A DNA stretch of 26,231 nt from Muribaculaceae bacterium (lineage in GTDB: Bacteria; Bacteroidota; Bacteroidia; Bacteroidales; Muribaculaceae): assembly GCA_016287065.1 (NCBI GenBank), contig JAEEVB010000003.1, positions 1 to 26,231 of the forward strand, in the 5' to 3' direction. Below, in pieces: positions 14,864 through 24,315 of this stretch. The notes under the pieces are model-generated. The model saw nothing but the letters and a program-made list of their open reading frames with translations. It was not told the DNA's origin and ran no database searches. The number at the start of each line of letters is the position of its first letter. Position 1 is the first letter of the stretch. Position numbers and translations under genes: made by a program.

Positions 14864-16525
14864 TCAATATCCGGGATTCTGCTCACTGCCCGATAGCGAG
14901 AGAATCTCGCCCGGAATGGGGAAAACCGTTGTGTAGCCTTTTATATCGGCAGAACTGCGTGGGTGCTCCCAATATTCTTCGCCATAGACATTGAAACGGA
15001 TCATGTCGTTGCGGCGCCATCCCTCCCAGGCAAGTTCAAGCAGTCGCTCATTGAGCACATTCTCGAGAGTTGCCGTGCGGTCAGGTGCCCCCACTCTGCT
15101 TCGCACTGAATTCAGTAAAAAGTCGGCTTCAGCCCCCGCCTGCCCATTGCGCAGCATCGCCTCACACTGCATGAGCAGCACATCGGCATAACGGAACAGC
15201 ACAATGTCGTTGTCGCTCTGGTTGCCGTCCTTGGTGCCATTCGGGTCTACCTCATATTTTTTCATGCGTGCCCCGGCAGTCTTCTCATAGGGGGTGCTCG
15301 ACACATCACACGCCACGGCCCACGGTTCATACACGAGGGGCGTGCCGTCGTCGAGCAGCACCTGCTTGTTATTGAGGTCAAAGACCTGACCCGAATAATA
15401 GGTTTTTACAAATCTTGGGTCCACATCTGGCCCCGTGCCCTCAATATCACCTTCTTTCAAACCGAAGATGCGCAACGCATCGAGCGTGGCGCAAGGGCCA
15501 TTCTCGCCGTTCAGCCCCATGGCAGCAGCATGGTTGTAGTGCCGCGAACGGAACAGATAGCAGTACTGGTTCTGGAAAAGATACTTGTCCATAGGAATCG
15601 TGAAGATGTTCTCAATCGATGCCTCGTTATGCACCAGGAAATTGTTCTCAAATACAACTTCAAGCTCATAACCAGCTGCAGTTATCCTGCCACAATAGTA
15701 CTGGCAGGCCTCCCATGAATTCATCACATTGCCGCCTACAGTCCATTTGATGTTTTTGCCATCGGGACGAGTCCCGTCGGTCCAGTCGTCGTCGCAATAC
15801 ACCTCGCTGTTCAGGAATATCTTAGCCAGCAGAAAACAGGCCACGGGACTGGTGAAACGACCATAATATTCACCCCTCACATTTGAGTGCGCCTCTGAAA
15901 GGTCCGGTATCGCCTGCTGCAATTCGTCGACCACATACTTGATAGCCTCGCTGCGGTTTCGCAGTTTCAAATCGGCCACCGAAGGCGCCGAAGAGGTGAA
16001 CAGCGGAACTCTGCCATAGAGGTCGATGGCATAGAAGTAGAACATTGCCCTGAGGCCACGCACCTCGGCACGATAGGCTTCAAGCCGGGCATCGGGATGT
16101 GTCTTTCCAAACCTGTCGATTTGCTCCAGCGAGCCATTACAGCCCATAATGGCTTTCATTAGGTAGTTCCATGTGTCGCCTATGGGGTCAAGGCCCGCAA
16201 ACTTATGCTGATAGAGGTCTTGCCACAAACGACCGTCATACCAGTCCGAACCGCGTGTGGGAACGATTGCCTCGTCGGTGGTGAAGGTGTTGAGGTCATA
16301 AACACCTCGTCCTGTTCCCTGCAATCCCTGACTGTTGGCATGGCCACCCACATCGGCATACCGCGCCGCTACGGCATTGAGATAGAGGTCGTTGATGTTG
16401 TTGATGTCACCGTCGACACGGTCGCTGGGTTTCTCATCGAGAAAGTCGGTGCAGGCAGCAGCAAGCCCCAGTACACAGCAGCAACACAGCAACCTGCATA
16501 ATATCATTATATTCTTTGTCTTCAT
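14864..16525 (-). CDS. SusD/RagB family nutrient-binding lipoprotein
   Basis: 553 residues. Lipoprotein signal with lipobox LAAAC and acylated C25 (MKTKNIMILCRLLCCCC, then ACTDFLDEKPSD). The CTDFLDEKPSD start, the ARYADVGGHAN region and the C-terminal WEGWRRNDMIRFN with FPIPGEIL are typical of SusD. SusD proteins sit on the outer-membrane surface as the lid of the SusC channel and bind the nutrient. It starts 12 nt after the SusC stop. No glycoside hydrolase, sulfatase or regulator is next to it, so the ligand is open. Confidence 0.93.
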   Translation of the reverse strand: MKTKNIMILCRLLCCCCVLGLAAACTDFLDEKPSDRVDGDINNINDLYLNAVAARYADVGGHANSQGLQGTGRGVYDLNTFTTDEAIVPTRGSDWYDGRLWQDLYQHKFAGLDPIGDTWNYLMKAIMGCNGSLEQIDRFGKTHPDARLEAYRAEVRGLRAMFYFYAIDLYGRVPLFTSSAPSVADLKLRNRSEAIKYVVDELQQAIPDLSEAHSNVRGEYYGRFTSPVACFLLAKIFLNSEVYCDDDWTDGTRPDGKNIKWTVGGNVMNSWEACQYYCGRITAAGYELEVVFENNFLVHNEASIENIFTIPMDKYLFQNQYCYLFRSRHYNHAAAMGLNGENGPCATLDALRIFGLKEGDIEGTGPDVDPRFVKTYYSGQVFDLNNKQVLLDDGTPLVYEPWAVACDVSSTPYEKTAGARMKKYEVDPNGTKDGNQSDNDIVLFRYADVLLMQCEAMLRNGQAGAEADFLLNSVRSRVGAPDRTATLENVLNERLLELAWEGWRRNDMIRFNVYGEEYWEHPRSSADIKGYTTVFPIPGEILSLSGSEQNPGY

Positions 16526-16537
16526 AACGGTTATTTA

Positions 16538-19270
16538 TCAGAAGTTAATGCTCACACTCAGGGTGTAGGTGCGCGAAACAGGATACACATTCTTGTCGTC
16601 AACGCCTATGGTGGAATTAATGGCCGAACTGTTGATCATGGGCGTGAGTCCCGAGTAGGAAGTGATGGTTGCGAGGTTGTTTACAGTTAACGACAAGCGC
16701 AACCGCTTCACATACTTGGTAACACTGCTGCTCAAAGGCACATTCCAGCCCAGCGTCAAGTAGTCGAAGTTCAGGTAGTCGCCACGCTCCAGCCAGTAGT
16801 CGGTAGCAATCTGGTCGTGGATGTTGCGTTCAGGAGCCTTTGCCAGCACATTATAGCCAGGCAGGCTGTTCATATTCATATAGGTAAGCGAAGTGCCGTT
16901 ATAAATCTTGTGACCAAAGGCCCCATTCAACTGTAGCGACACATCCCACTGCTTATAACGGAAACTGAAGTTGGAGCCAAGCAGCACCTTGGGAACGGCC
17001 TGACCACACACCTGCCGGTCCTTGCCGTTGGCTATATCAATCACCCCGTCACCATCAAGGTCCTCAATCGAATAAATATAGGCATTAGCGTCTTCAGCAC
17101 TCTTCACAAGCCCATTGCAATGAGGCAAATAGAAGACGCCCAGCGGCTGACCCACAATTTGATAAACGATGTGGTTGTAGCCTCCATGGAAACCTGCTCC
17201 ATTCAGACTTGCTATGTCGACATAAGCAGGCGCCTCAAGGTAATAATCATTATAATAGCCGCTCAACGAGAGCAACTTGTTCTTTTGATAAGCCACATTG
17301 GCATTGATGTTAAGTTCCATGTCGGCAGTGGCAAACGGTGTGATGCCCAAAGCAATCTCAACGCCACTGTTGCGCATCGAACCCAGATTGTCGAGCAACT
17401 TGTTGTAGGCAAAGGGTGGCACGCTCACATTGTAAAGATAGAGCATATCGGTGGTCTTGGAGGTATAGAAATCGACCGAGGCTATGAGCCTGTTGCTCCA
17501 GAAACTGGCATCGAGGCCTGTGTTGAAGGTGTGCTTCACTTCCCACTTGAGGTCGGGGTTGGCATTGCGCAACGTGCCCAGGGCCACAGCCGCCGCATTG
17601 CCTACAGGCACAATGCCCATGGGTTGCAGCCAGTTGTGCGACATATAGGAGTCGATGCCGCCAAGATTACCCGCCAAGCCATAACCCACACGCCACTTCA
17701 GGTTATCGAGCCACGACACTTGCCGCAGCCAGGGTTCTTCTGAGAGTGTCCATGCGGCCGACACCGAGGGGAAGAATCCCCACTTGTGCCCTGAGCCAAA
17801 CTTCGAGGAACCATCGGCACGCCCCGTGGCAGTGATGGAGTAGCGACCCAGGTAGTCATAGCTTATACGGCCCATAAACGCTACCAGGCTCGGGTCTTCA
17901 CGGTAACTGCCAGTTCCCTCCCACAGGGTGAGTGCGCCCGCTTGAATGCTGTTGAAGCCCATGTCGTTGGTGCTGAAATTGGTCGTGGTAGTAAAGAACC
18001 CCGTGTAGATATCGCGCTGCGCCTCACCCAAGGCGAGCACATTCAGGTGATGCTCGTTGAAGTGACGGTCGAAGACGAGCGCCACATTACCCAGCAGCGA
18101 CTCGGTCTTTTTCGTGCCCTTATAGGCCTGACCATGCGCCCAGATCGAGGTAGGCAGGAACTGCGAAGTCTCGACCTCGTTGTGACTGTATGCCCCAAAA
18201 AGGCTCAAATGCCATGATTTCGACAGATTAAAGGTGAGTTTGCCATGGGTGCTGATGTGCACCGTCTTGTCTTGTGTGCGGCTGTCCATCAAGGCCAGCG
18301 GATGATTGATCTGGTTGGCATAGGTGAAACCGTCATAGCCGCCATCTTCATTCTTGGATGGGGCAAAAGTGGGATTCCAGCAGGCAGCGCTGTAGAAGGT
18401 CTTCTGCACATCGTAGACCGAGGTCACATTCTTCTGGATGTTGCCGAACATGCCCAGGTCAATTTTCAGGAAATTGTTGAACATGTGCTGATACATGCTC
18501 ATGTTGCTGGTGAAGTTTCGCATCTTTTCGTGCAGAATCACGCCCTTGTGCTCCATGTAACCCAGCGACACGCGGTAGCCCGAAGCATCGCCGCCGCCCA
18601 TGAACGCCACATGGTGGTCTTGCAAGAAAGCCGTCTGCTGTATCTGTTTCTGCCAGTCGGTGTCATGGCCCTTGTCAATGAGCATGAGTCCCTCATTCTT
18701 GAGCACAGTGCGGTAGTCGTCGGCCTTGAGCATGTTAAGATTCTTATACACATTATTGATGCTGAAACTCGCATTGTAACTGACGCTGGCAGCACCTTTT
18801 GAGCCCTTCTTAGTCAACACCTCAATCACACCCGATGCGCCACGGCTGCCATACTGCGCCGTTTCGGTAGCATCTTTCAAGATGGTGAAACTCTCGATAT
18901 CGGCAGGATAGATGCTCGACAAGGTAGAAAGGTCGCCAAACACACCGTCGACGATGATGAGCGGGTCGTTACCGCCCGTGAGCGAGGTCGTACCGCGCAC
19001 ACGCACGGCATTCATGGCGGCCACCCCATTGTTACTCTTCTGCACCGTCAAGCCCGCCACGCGGCCATTGATGGCATCGAGCGGATTGGTCACCTGCTTT
19101 TTGTTCATCTGGTCTTCGGTGATTTTCTCCACGCTTCCCGTCAACACCGCCGACTGGGCATAGCCCTCATCAATGAGCGAGTCGCCAGGCGACGAGAGTG
19201 TCTGCGCAGTCACGGGGCAGGCAAGAGCAGCACCTGCCACTGAAGCTACACATAAAAAGAATTTTCTCAT
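16538..19270 (-). CDS. SusC/RagA family TonB-dependent outer-membrane transporter
   Basis: 910 residues, shorter than the usual 1000-1100. A signal peptide (MRKFFLCVASVAGAALACPVTAQ) leads straight into the plug domain at about 45-155, with DPLIIVDGV and the typical DIESFTILKDATETAQYGSRGASGVIEVLTKKG region. The N-terminal carboxypeptidase-like domain found in most SusC proteins is absent. The rest is a beta-barrel that ends in RTYTLSVSINF, the expected terminal aromatic residue. It imports a ligand across the outer membrane with TonB energy, paired with SusD. It starts 12 nt after the EFR1 stop, with no room for a separate promoter. Confidence 0.93.
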   Translation of the reverse strand: MRKFFLCVASVAGAALACPVTAQTLSSPGDSLIDEGYAQSAVLTGSVEKITEDQMNKKQVTNPLDAINGRVAGLTVQKSNNGVAAMNAVRVRGTTSLTGGNDPLIIVDGVFGDLSTLSSIYPADIESFTILKDATETAQYGSRGASGVIEVLTKKGSKGAASVSYNASFSINNVYKNLNMLKADDYRTVLKNEGLMLIDKGHDTDWQKQIQQTAFLQDHHVAFMGGGDASGYRVSLGYMEHKGVILHEKMRNFTSNMSMYQHMFNNFLKIDLGMFGNIQKNVTSVYDVQKTFYSAACWNPTFAPSKNEDGGYDGFTYANQINHPLALMDSRTQDKTVHISTHGKLTFNLSKSWHLSLFGAYSHNEVETSQFLPTSIWAHGQAYKGTKKTESLLGNVALVFDRHFNEHHLNVLALGEAQRDIYTGFFTTTTNFSTNDMGFNSIQAGALTLWEGTGSYREDPSLVAFMGRISYDYLGRYSITATGRADGSSKFGSGHKWGFFPSVSAAWTLSEEPWLRQVSWLDNLKWRVGYGLAGNLGGIDSYMSHNWLQPMGIVPVGNAAAVALGTLRNANPDLKWEVKHTFNTGLDASFWSNRLIASVDFYTSKTTDMLYLYNVSVPPFAYNKLLDNLGSMRNSGVEIALGITPFATADMELNINANVAYQKNKLLSLSGYYNDYYLEAPAYVDIASLNGAGFHGGYNHIVYQIVGQPLGVFYLPHCNGLVKSAEDANAYIYSIEDLDGDGVIDIANGKDRQVCGQAVPKVLLGSNFSFRYKQWDVSLQLNGAFGHKIYNGTSLTYMNMNSLPGYNVLAKAPERNIHDQIATDYWLERGDYLNFDYLTLGWNVPLSSSVTKYVKRLRLSLTVNNLATITSYSGLTPMINSSAINSTIGVDDKNVYPVSRTYTLSVSINF

Positions 19271-19282
19271 ATCTCAACACGT

Positions 19283-20056
19283 TTAATCGGTTTTCTTGAA
19301 GTAGTAGCGGCCCTTGTCTTGCGTCTGCTTGCCATACTGGATGGCTCTCACCGGGCAGTGATGCACACAGGCCAAGCACATGGCACAACGGCCATGCCAC
19401 TCAGGTCGTCCGTCATGCAATTCGATGTTGTGCATGGGGCAGGTCTCCACGCACTTGCCACAGCCAGTGCACGCCGCAGAGTCGGCATGAAACGGCTTGT
19501 CGCTCATGGCATAGCGCTTGAACCATGGCCTGATGATGCGCGACTTCACCCACCGCCAGCGGCCCGTCACCACATCGGTGGTGCAGCGGTGCTCGGCTAT
19601 GCGCATCGCCACATGAGCAATGCGCTCGGGGGCTGCATGGAGTTTCTGCTGTCGCACCTGGTCGGGGTCGACATCAAAGCCTTTCATGCAAATGTAGTTG
19701 TTGGGCATCTGCACCGAGAAGGCTCCCTGCAGCGTCAGGCCTTGCTTGCGCAGCGCCTTGGCGAAGATGGGCACCGAGAGCCCCACATCGTCGCCACAGG
19801 TGGTCACCAAATAACAATAGGTTGCCGATGTGACACCGGCAACCTTCATAATCTTGATAAAATCGAGCACCACGGGTGCAGGCCCCCAAGAATAGGTAGG
19901 GAACACAAACCCGATGGATTCGCCCTGTTGTAATGCGTAGTCATAATTCTGGCTCAGCAAGGCATCGCTCACCGCGATGAGCCTGTCGTTCAACTGCTCG
20001 GCGAGCTGTTGCGCCACATAGTGGCTGTTGCCTGTGCCTGAAAACCAGAATATCAT
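19283..20056 (-). CDS. EFR1-type flavodoxin-ferredoxin protein
   Basis: 257 residues from the ATG at 20056, 4 nt after the aminotransferase stop; the longer frame to 20131 lies inside that gene and has no family match. The N-terminal 160 residues are flavodoxin-like: FWFSGTGNSHYVAQQLAE is the FMN-binding loop, then FVFPTYSWGPAPVV. The C-terminus has two 4Fe-4S clusters with CxxCxxCxxxCP motifs, C196-C199-C202-C206 and C224-C227-C230-C234. Such proteins are electron carriers; the partner is unknown. It sits between the aminotransferase and SusC, apparently in one operon. Confidence 0.9.
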   Translation of the reverse strand: MIFWFSGTGNSHYVAQQLAEQLNDRLIAVSDALLSQNYDYALQQGESIGFVFPTYSWGPAPVVLDFIKIMKVAGVTSATYCYLVTTCGDDVGLSVPIFAKALRKQGLTLQGAFSVQMPNNYICMKGFDVDPDQVRQQKLHAAPERIAHVAMRIAEHRCTTDVVTGRWRWVKSRIIRPWFKRYAMSDKPFHADSAACTGCGKCVETCPMHNIELHDGRPEWHGRCAMCLACVHHCPVRAIQYGKQTQDKGRYYFKKTD

Positions 20057-20060
20057 GGCA

Positions 20061-21254
20061 CTACTGCAGTTTTTCGAGCGCGCACTTGATGCGACGGCAT
20101 GCCTCCACGATGTTCTCATCGCTGGTGGCATAGCTCAAGCGAATGTGGCCCGGGCAGCAGAAGGCATCGCCAGCCACTGTAGCCACATGGCCCTCGTTGA
20201 GCAAATACATGGCCACATCCATGGCATCCTTAATCTCCACATCGCCGCAGCGCTTGCCGAAGAGGGCTTTCACGCCGGGGAACACATAGAAGGCGCCGTC
20301 GGGCTCATTCACATCCAGCCCGGGAATCTCGCGCAGCAGTTTCACGATGAGGTCGCGACGGCGGGCAAATGCCACGCGCATCTCCTCCACGCAGTCCTGC
20401 GAGCCGCGATAGGCAGCCTCGGCAGCCTTCTGGGCAATCGACGAGGCACCGCTGGTGTACTGGCCTTGCAGTTTGTTGATGGCCTTGGCGAGTGCTATAG
20501 GAGCAGCCACATAGCCAATGCGGTAACCGGTCATGGCATAGGCCTTCGAAACACCGTTGATGATGATCACGCGGTCCTTGAGTTCGGGGAACTGAGCGAT
20601 TGACTCATGTCCGCCTATATAGTTGATATGCTCGTAGATTTCATCAGCAATCACCATCACCTGCTCGTGCTTGGCAAGCACCTGAGCCAGTGCCTGGAGT
20701 TCGGCCTTGCTATAGACGCTGCCCGTGGGGTTGGACGGCGAGCACAGGATCACGAGTCTTGAGGCGGGTGTGATGGCTGCCTCGAGTTGCTCGGGAGTGA
20801 CCTTGAAATTCTGCTCCATGGTGGTGGGGACCAGCACATTCTTGCCGCCAGCAAGTATCACCATCTGCACATAGCTTACCCATGCGGGAGTGGGGATAAT
20901 CACCTCGTCGCCAGGATTAATCACGCTCATAATCACATTGCACAGCTCATGCTTGGCACCATTGCCCACCACAATCTGCTCGGGCTTGAAATCAAGGTTG
21001 TTCTCGTTTTTCAGCTTGTCGCTGATGGCCTGTCTGAGCGACAGGTAGCCCGGCACGGGCGAATAGAACGAGAAGTTGTCGTCGACAGCCTTCTTGGCGG
21101 CCTCCTTGATGTGGGCAGGGGTGAAGAAGTCGGGTTCTCCCACCGACATGTTGATTACATCAACTCCCTGTGCTTTGAGTTCTGCGCTTTTCTGCGACAT
21201 GGCAAGTGTTGCCGAAGGCGATAATGCCTGAATGCGATTTGAAATTTGCTCCAT
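20061..21254 (-). CDS. PLP-dependent class I aminotransferase
   Basis: 397 residues, full length. The PLP-binding residues of the aspartate aminotransferase fold are present: N175 in SPSNPTG, D204 and Y207 in VIADEIYEH, and the Schiff-base lysine K237 in NGVSKAYAMTGYRIGY, with R245 binding phosphate. The C-terminal R in GHIRLSYATSDENI is expected to bind the substrate carboxylate. Most similar in layout to bacterial aspartate or aromatic aminotransferases of the 1-gamma type, which use 2-oxoglutarate as acceptor; exact substrate open. Cytoplasmic. It is the first gene of the operon with EFR1, SusC and SusD and has a good promoter. Confidence 0.92.
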   Translation of the reverse strand: MEQISNRIQALSPSATLAMSQKSAELKAQGVDVINMSVGEPDFFTPAHIKEAAKKAVDDNFSFYSPVPGYLSLRQAISDKLKNENNLDFKPEQIVVGNGAKHELCNVIMSVINPGDEVIIPTPAWVSYVQMVILAGGKNVLVPTTMEQNFKVTPEQLEAAITPASRLVILCSPSNPTGSVYSKAELQALAQVLAKHEQVMVIADEIYEHINYIGGHESIAQFPELKDRVIIINGVSKAYAMTGYRIGYVAAPIALAKAINKLQGQYTSGASSIAQKAAEAAYRGSQDCVEEMRVAFARRRDLIVKLLREIPGLDVNEPDGAFYVFPGVKALFGKRCGDVEIKDAMDVAMYLLNEGHVATVAGDAFCCPGHIRLSYATSDENIVEACRRIKCALEKLQ

Positions 21255-21317
21255 AGTTGTTTTTAAGATTTATGCTAATTATTGTTTTGTTTCGTCAAGG
21301 GTTGGCTTGAAGAATTG

Positions 21318-21348
21318 CAAATTTAAGCATTTGATTCCAATCCACAAA
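21318..21348 (-). promoter_or_regulatory. Promoter of the aminotransferase-EFR1-SusC-SusD operon
   Basis: TTTG (21345-21348, minus strand), 19 nt, then TAAATTTG (21318-21325): a full match to the Bacteroidetes -33/-7 pattern, 64 nt upstream of the aminotransferase start. Confidence 0.75.
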
Positions 21349-21383
21349 ACTTTCACCGCTTTAAAATGGAGCGCCAAGCCGAA

Positions 21384-21435
21384 AATAAAATGAAATAAAA
21401 CACGAAAGCCCCAGGCGGTGAAATCTGCCTGGGGC
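21384..21435 (-). terminator. Rho-independent terminator of the M16 peptidase gene
   Basis: A perfect 9-bp stem (GCCCCAGGC, 21408-21416; GCCTGGGGC, 21427-21435) with a 10-nt loop, followed in minus-strand RNA by a long U-rich tail. It lies 29 nt past the stop codon and closes the upstream operon. Confidence 0.85.
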
Positions 21436-21464
21436 AACATGATGCGTTAGAATCTTGCAAACGG

Positions 21465-24293
21465 TTATTTCTCGGGAGTCATCTGCAATTCGAGGCGGCT
21501 GCCGGCAAGCAACTGCTGCACAAAGTGCTGAATGTCGGCCACAGTAATGGCATCGAGGGTTTCGAGATAGTTGCGGTCGAAATTGATGCCGAACTTGTCG
21601 AGATTCTTGAGCATCACCATCCAGTAACTGTTGTCGGCCACATCCTCGGCATGCACCTTCTTGAGATACTGCTTGACAGTGGCGAGGCGGTCTTCGGGTA
21701 GTCCATGTTGTGCCACATCGTTCATCACGCCATTGATGAGGTCACGGCATTCACGGGCAGTGCCCTCCTTTAGGGTGACATTGAGCGGGAAATAGACCAC
21801 GGGGCGGTCAGTGCCATTGTGGTCGGGCACTACGCTGCAATGGGTGTCGACATGATAGGTCCAGCCACGCTTTTCACGAATTTCTTCGCGGAAGATGTTG
21901 TTAAATATCTGACCCGTGATTTTTGCAATGAGCGATATGCGCAGGTCAAAGTCCATCTCGCAAGTCCAGAAGAAATAGATCTTGTCCTGCGGATTCTCCA
22001 TTTTGCGGCTCCACTCGTTGCGAGGCTGACCCGTGAACAGTCGGTAGCCCATGTCACGCGGTGTCTCCACCCTGCCGGCAGCGGGCAGACTTGCCACATA
22101 TTTCTCGAGCAGCGTGCGCACGGTGTCTTCGTTGAAATTGCCCACCACATACACATGCACATCGGTCATGTCGCTGAAACGGTCGCGGTAAACATCCATA
22201 ATCCTGTCGTAGTTGACACGACCGATCTCATGCTTCTGCAGTTTCTCGGCTGCCATGGGATGGCGGTTGAAAACATAGGTGAAAAGCGAATCGGCAAACT
22301 CAAATTTGGGATCGACCTGCTGGTTCTCCAGCCGTGCCTTTGTTGCCTCGATGAAACTGTTGAACGCCTTCTCGTCCTTGAGGGGCGATGTGAGTTTGAG
22401 ATAGAGCAGCTGGAAAGCTGTTTCAAGGTCGGCAGGAGCAGATGTTGCCTGGAAACCTTCTTCGGTCTTGCTCACAAAGGTGCGAGCCGTCACATTCTTG
22501 CCCGCAAGTGCTTTCTTGAGTTCCGAAGCGGTAAATGCGCCATAACCTGTCACGCCCATCACGGCATTGATCACCTTGAACGACGGTGCATCGACAGCGG
22601 TGTAGTTCTGCGACAGTCCGCCCGGGCCAGCTCCGGCAATAATCACCTCGTTGGCATTGAGCAGGGTTTTCTTGAGAGTCACTTTCATACCATTCGACAA
22701 AGTGAGCAGCTTGGCTTCCATTTCGGGCACGGTTTCTTCGCTCACGATGGAACCCGCCACCGGTTCGGTGAGCAGCAGGTGGTTCGTGTTCAGCGTGTCG
22801 ACATAGGCTGTCACCGGCTCGGCACGGCCTGCATGGAAAGCATCGATAAGTTGCGACTTGGTGAGCAATGCGCCCTCTTTCTCGGTCACAAAGGCAACAA
22901 GGGCCACGTTGCGGTCGGTGCTACTGATGAGCGAACGGAAATGGGCATTCACATCGTCAAGTGCTACACCGTCAATGATTTGCTTCATGAGGCGGTCGTT
23001 CTCTTCAATCGACGGGATGGGTTCGCCATCGATAAAGGCGCGCACAAAGTCGCGGGCATAGCGGGTGTTGGCATACTTGTCGCGTTCCTGAAGCAGTTTG
23101 GCGAGCGAGGCCTCATACTGCAAGCGGGCACGGCGATACTCGCCGTCGGTGAAGCCATGTTGCACCGCACGGTTCACTTCGCGCGCCATGTGCTGCATGG
23201 TGAGTTGCGACTTGCCCTCCTTGGCCATGCCAATGAGCTGGAAAGCCTGACGGGTTTTCGATATCATGTAATCGCGGTCGGCACTCACTACACGCACAAA
23301 GGGTGCGTCGGGTTCCTGCGCCAGGTCGGCAAAGCGGGTGTTGAGCATCGAGGTGATGACCGACTTGAGGTAACTGTGCCGCAAAAACTCGGTAGTGGGC
23401 ATGAGTTGCGACGGCAGGTCATTGTGCTTGAAAAGAATGCGCACACTGTTGGTGGTCTGCTCCTTGTCGCTCTGCACAGTGGCAATGATTTCTTCGTTAT
23501 CGGGCACCAGCACAGGCACAACTGGGGCGCTGTTCTTGGGGTTCTTGATTTTTCCGAACAGTTGTTTTATCTTCGCTACAGCATAGTCAGGGTCAATGTC
23601 TCCCACGACAATGATGGCTTGATTGGAGGGGTGATACCACTTCTTGTAATAATCCTTGAGGGTCTTGTACTTGAAGTTTTTCACCACGCTCATCAGTCCT
23701 ATGGGCATTCGCTGGCCATAAAGGCAGCCGGGATAGAGGTCGTCGGCACTCTTCTCGAGCAGGCGGTAATTGGCACCGCTGCGGTATCGGTACTCTCCCT
23801 CAATCACGCCGCGTTCCTCGTCTATATCCTTGTTTTTGAGCAGCAGGTCATGACTCCAATCTGCCAACACCAGGAAACAGGTGTCGAGCACCGAACGCCG
23901 CGTGGTGGGCACATCGCTGATGTTATAGACTGTTTCGTCGGTTGAGGTGTAGGCATTGAGATTGGCGCCGAATTTCACGCCTATCGACTCCATATAGGAG
24001 ATGAGTGAATTGCCTGGAAAATGCTTGGTTCCGTTAAAGCACATGTGCTCCAGGAAGTGCGCAAGGCCGCGCTGGTCGTCCTGCTCCTGAATCGAGCCTA
24101 CACGCTGTGCGATGAAGAAGTCGGCACGCTCCTGCGGGTAATGATTCTGTTTCACATAGTAGGTAAGGCCATTTTCGAGCACGCCAGTGCGCACATCGGG
24201 GTCAACAGGCACCAGTTGCTGTGCTTGCAAAGCGGGAAAAGCCATGGCAAGCATGGCAAGAACCGCAAATCGAATTGTTTTTCTCATTTTCAT
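21465..24293 (-). CDS. M16 family zinc peptidase (insulinase-like)
   Basis: 942 residues, the usual length for two-domain M16 proteins. Signal peptide with a hydrophobic core (FAVLAMLAMAFPALQAQQ), so periplasmic or outer-membrane-facing. The inverted zinc motif H79-F-L-E82-H83 is in GLAHFLEHMCFNGTKHFPGN, and the distal zinc-binding Glu lies in DIDEERGVIEGE (about 156-167). The second half has the matching but non-catalytic fold, with AEKLQKHEIGRVNYDRIMDVYRDRFSDM and the late KRGWTYHVD block (the RxxxY substrate-binding part). It degrades or processes short polypeptides. It starts 22 nt after the DUF6850 stop, so they are probably co-transcribed. Confidence 0.93.
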   Translation of the reverse strand: MKMRKTIRFAVLAMLAMAFPALQAQQLVPVDPDVRTGVLENGLTYYVKQNHYPQERADFFIAQRVGSIQEQDDQRGLAHFLEHMCFNGTKHFPGNSLISYMESIGVKFGANLNAYTSTDETVYNISDVPTTRRSVLDTCFLVLADWSHDLLLKNKDIDEERGVIEGEYRYRSGANYRLLEKSADDLYPGCLYGQRMPIGLMSVVKNFKYKTLKDYYKKWYHPSNQAIIVVGDIDPDYAVAKIKQLFGKIKNPKNSAPVVPVLVPDNEEIIATVQSDKEQTTNSVRILFKHNDLPSQLMPTTEFLRHSYLKSVITSMLNTRFADLAQEPDAPFVRVVSADRDYMISKTRQAFQLIGMAKEGKSQLTMQHMAREVNRAVQHGFTDGEYRRARLQYEASLAKLLQERDKYANTRYARDFVRAFIDGEPIPSIEENDRLMKQIIDGVALDDVNAHFRSLISSTDRNVALVAFVTEKEGALLTKSQLIDAFHAGRAEPVTAYVDTLNTNHLLLTEPVAGSIVSEETVPEMEAKLLTLSNGMKVTLKKTLLNANEVIIAGAGPGGLSQNYTAVDAPSFKVINAVMGVTGYGAFTASELKKALAGKNVTARTFVSKTEEGFQATSAPADLETAFQLLYLKLTSPLKDEKAFNSFIEATKARLENQQVDPKFEFADSLFTYVFNRHPMAAEKLQKHEIGRVNYDRIMDVYRDRFSDMTDVHVYVVGNFNEDTVRTLLEKYVASLPAAGRVETPRDMGYRLFTGQPRNEWSRKMENPQDKIYFFWTCEMDFDLRISLIAKITGQIFNNIFREEIREKRGWTYHVDTHCSVVPDHNGTDRPVVYFPLNVTLKEGTARECRDLINGVMNDVAQHGLPEDRLATVKQYLKKVHAEDVADNSYWMVMLKNLDKFGINFDRNYLETLDAITVADIQHFVQQLLAGSRLELQMTPEK

Positions 24294-24315
24294 TTATTGA
24301 TGTGATTAATAATTT

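Noticed and set aside
21819..23945. 708-codon plus-strand frame opposite the M16 peptidase
   Set aside because: Rich in His and Leu with no recognisable domain; M16 on the other strand has the HxxEH motif, signal peptide and correct length.
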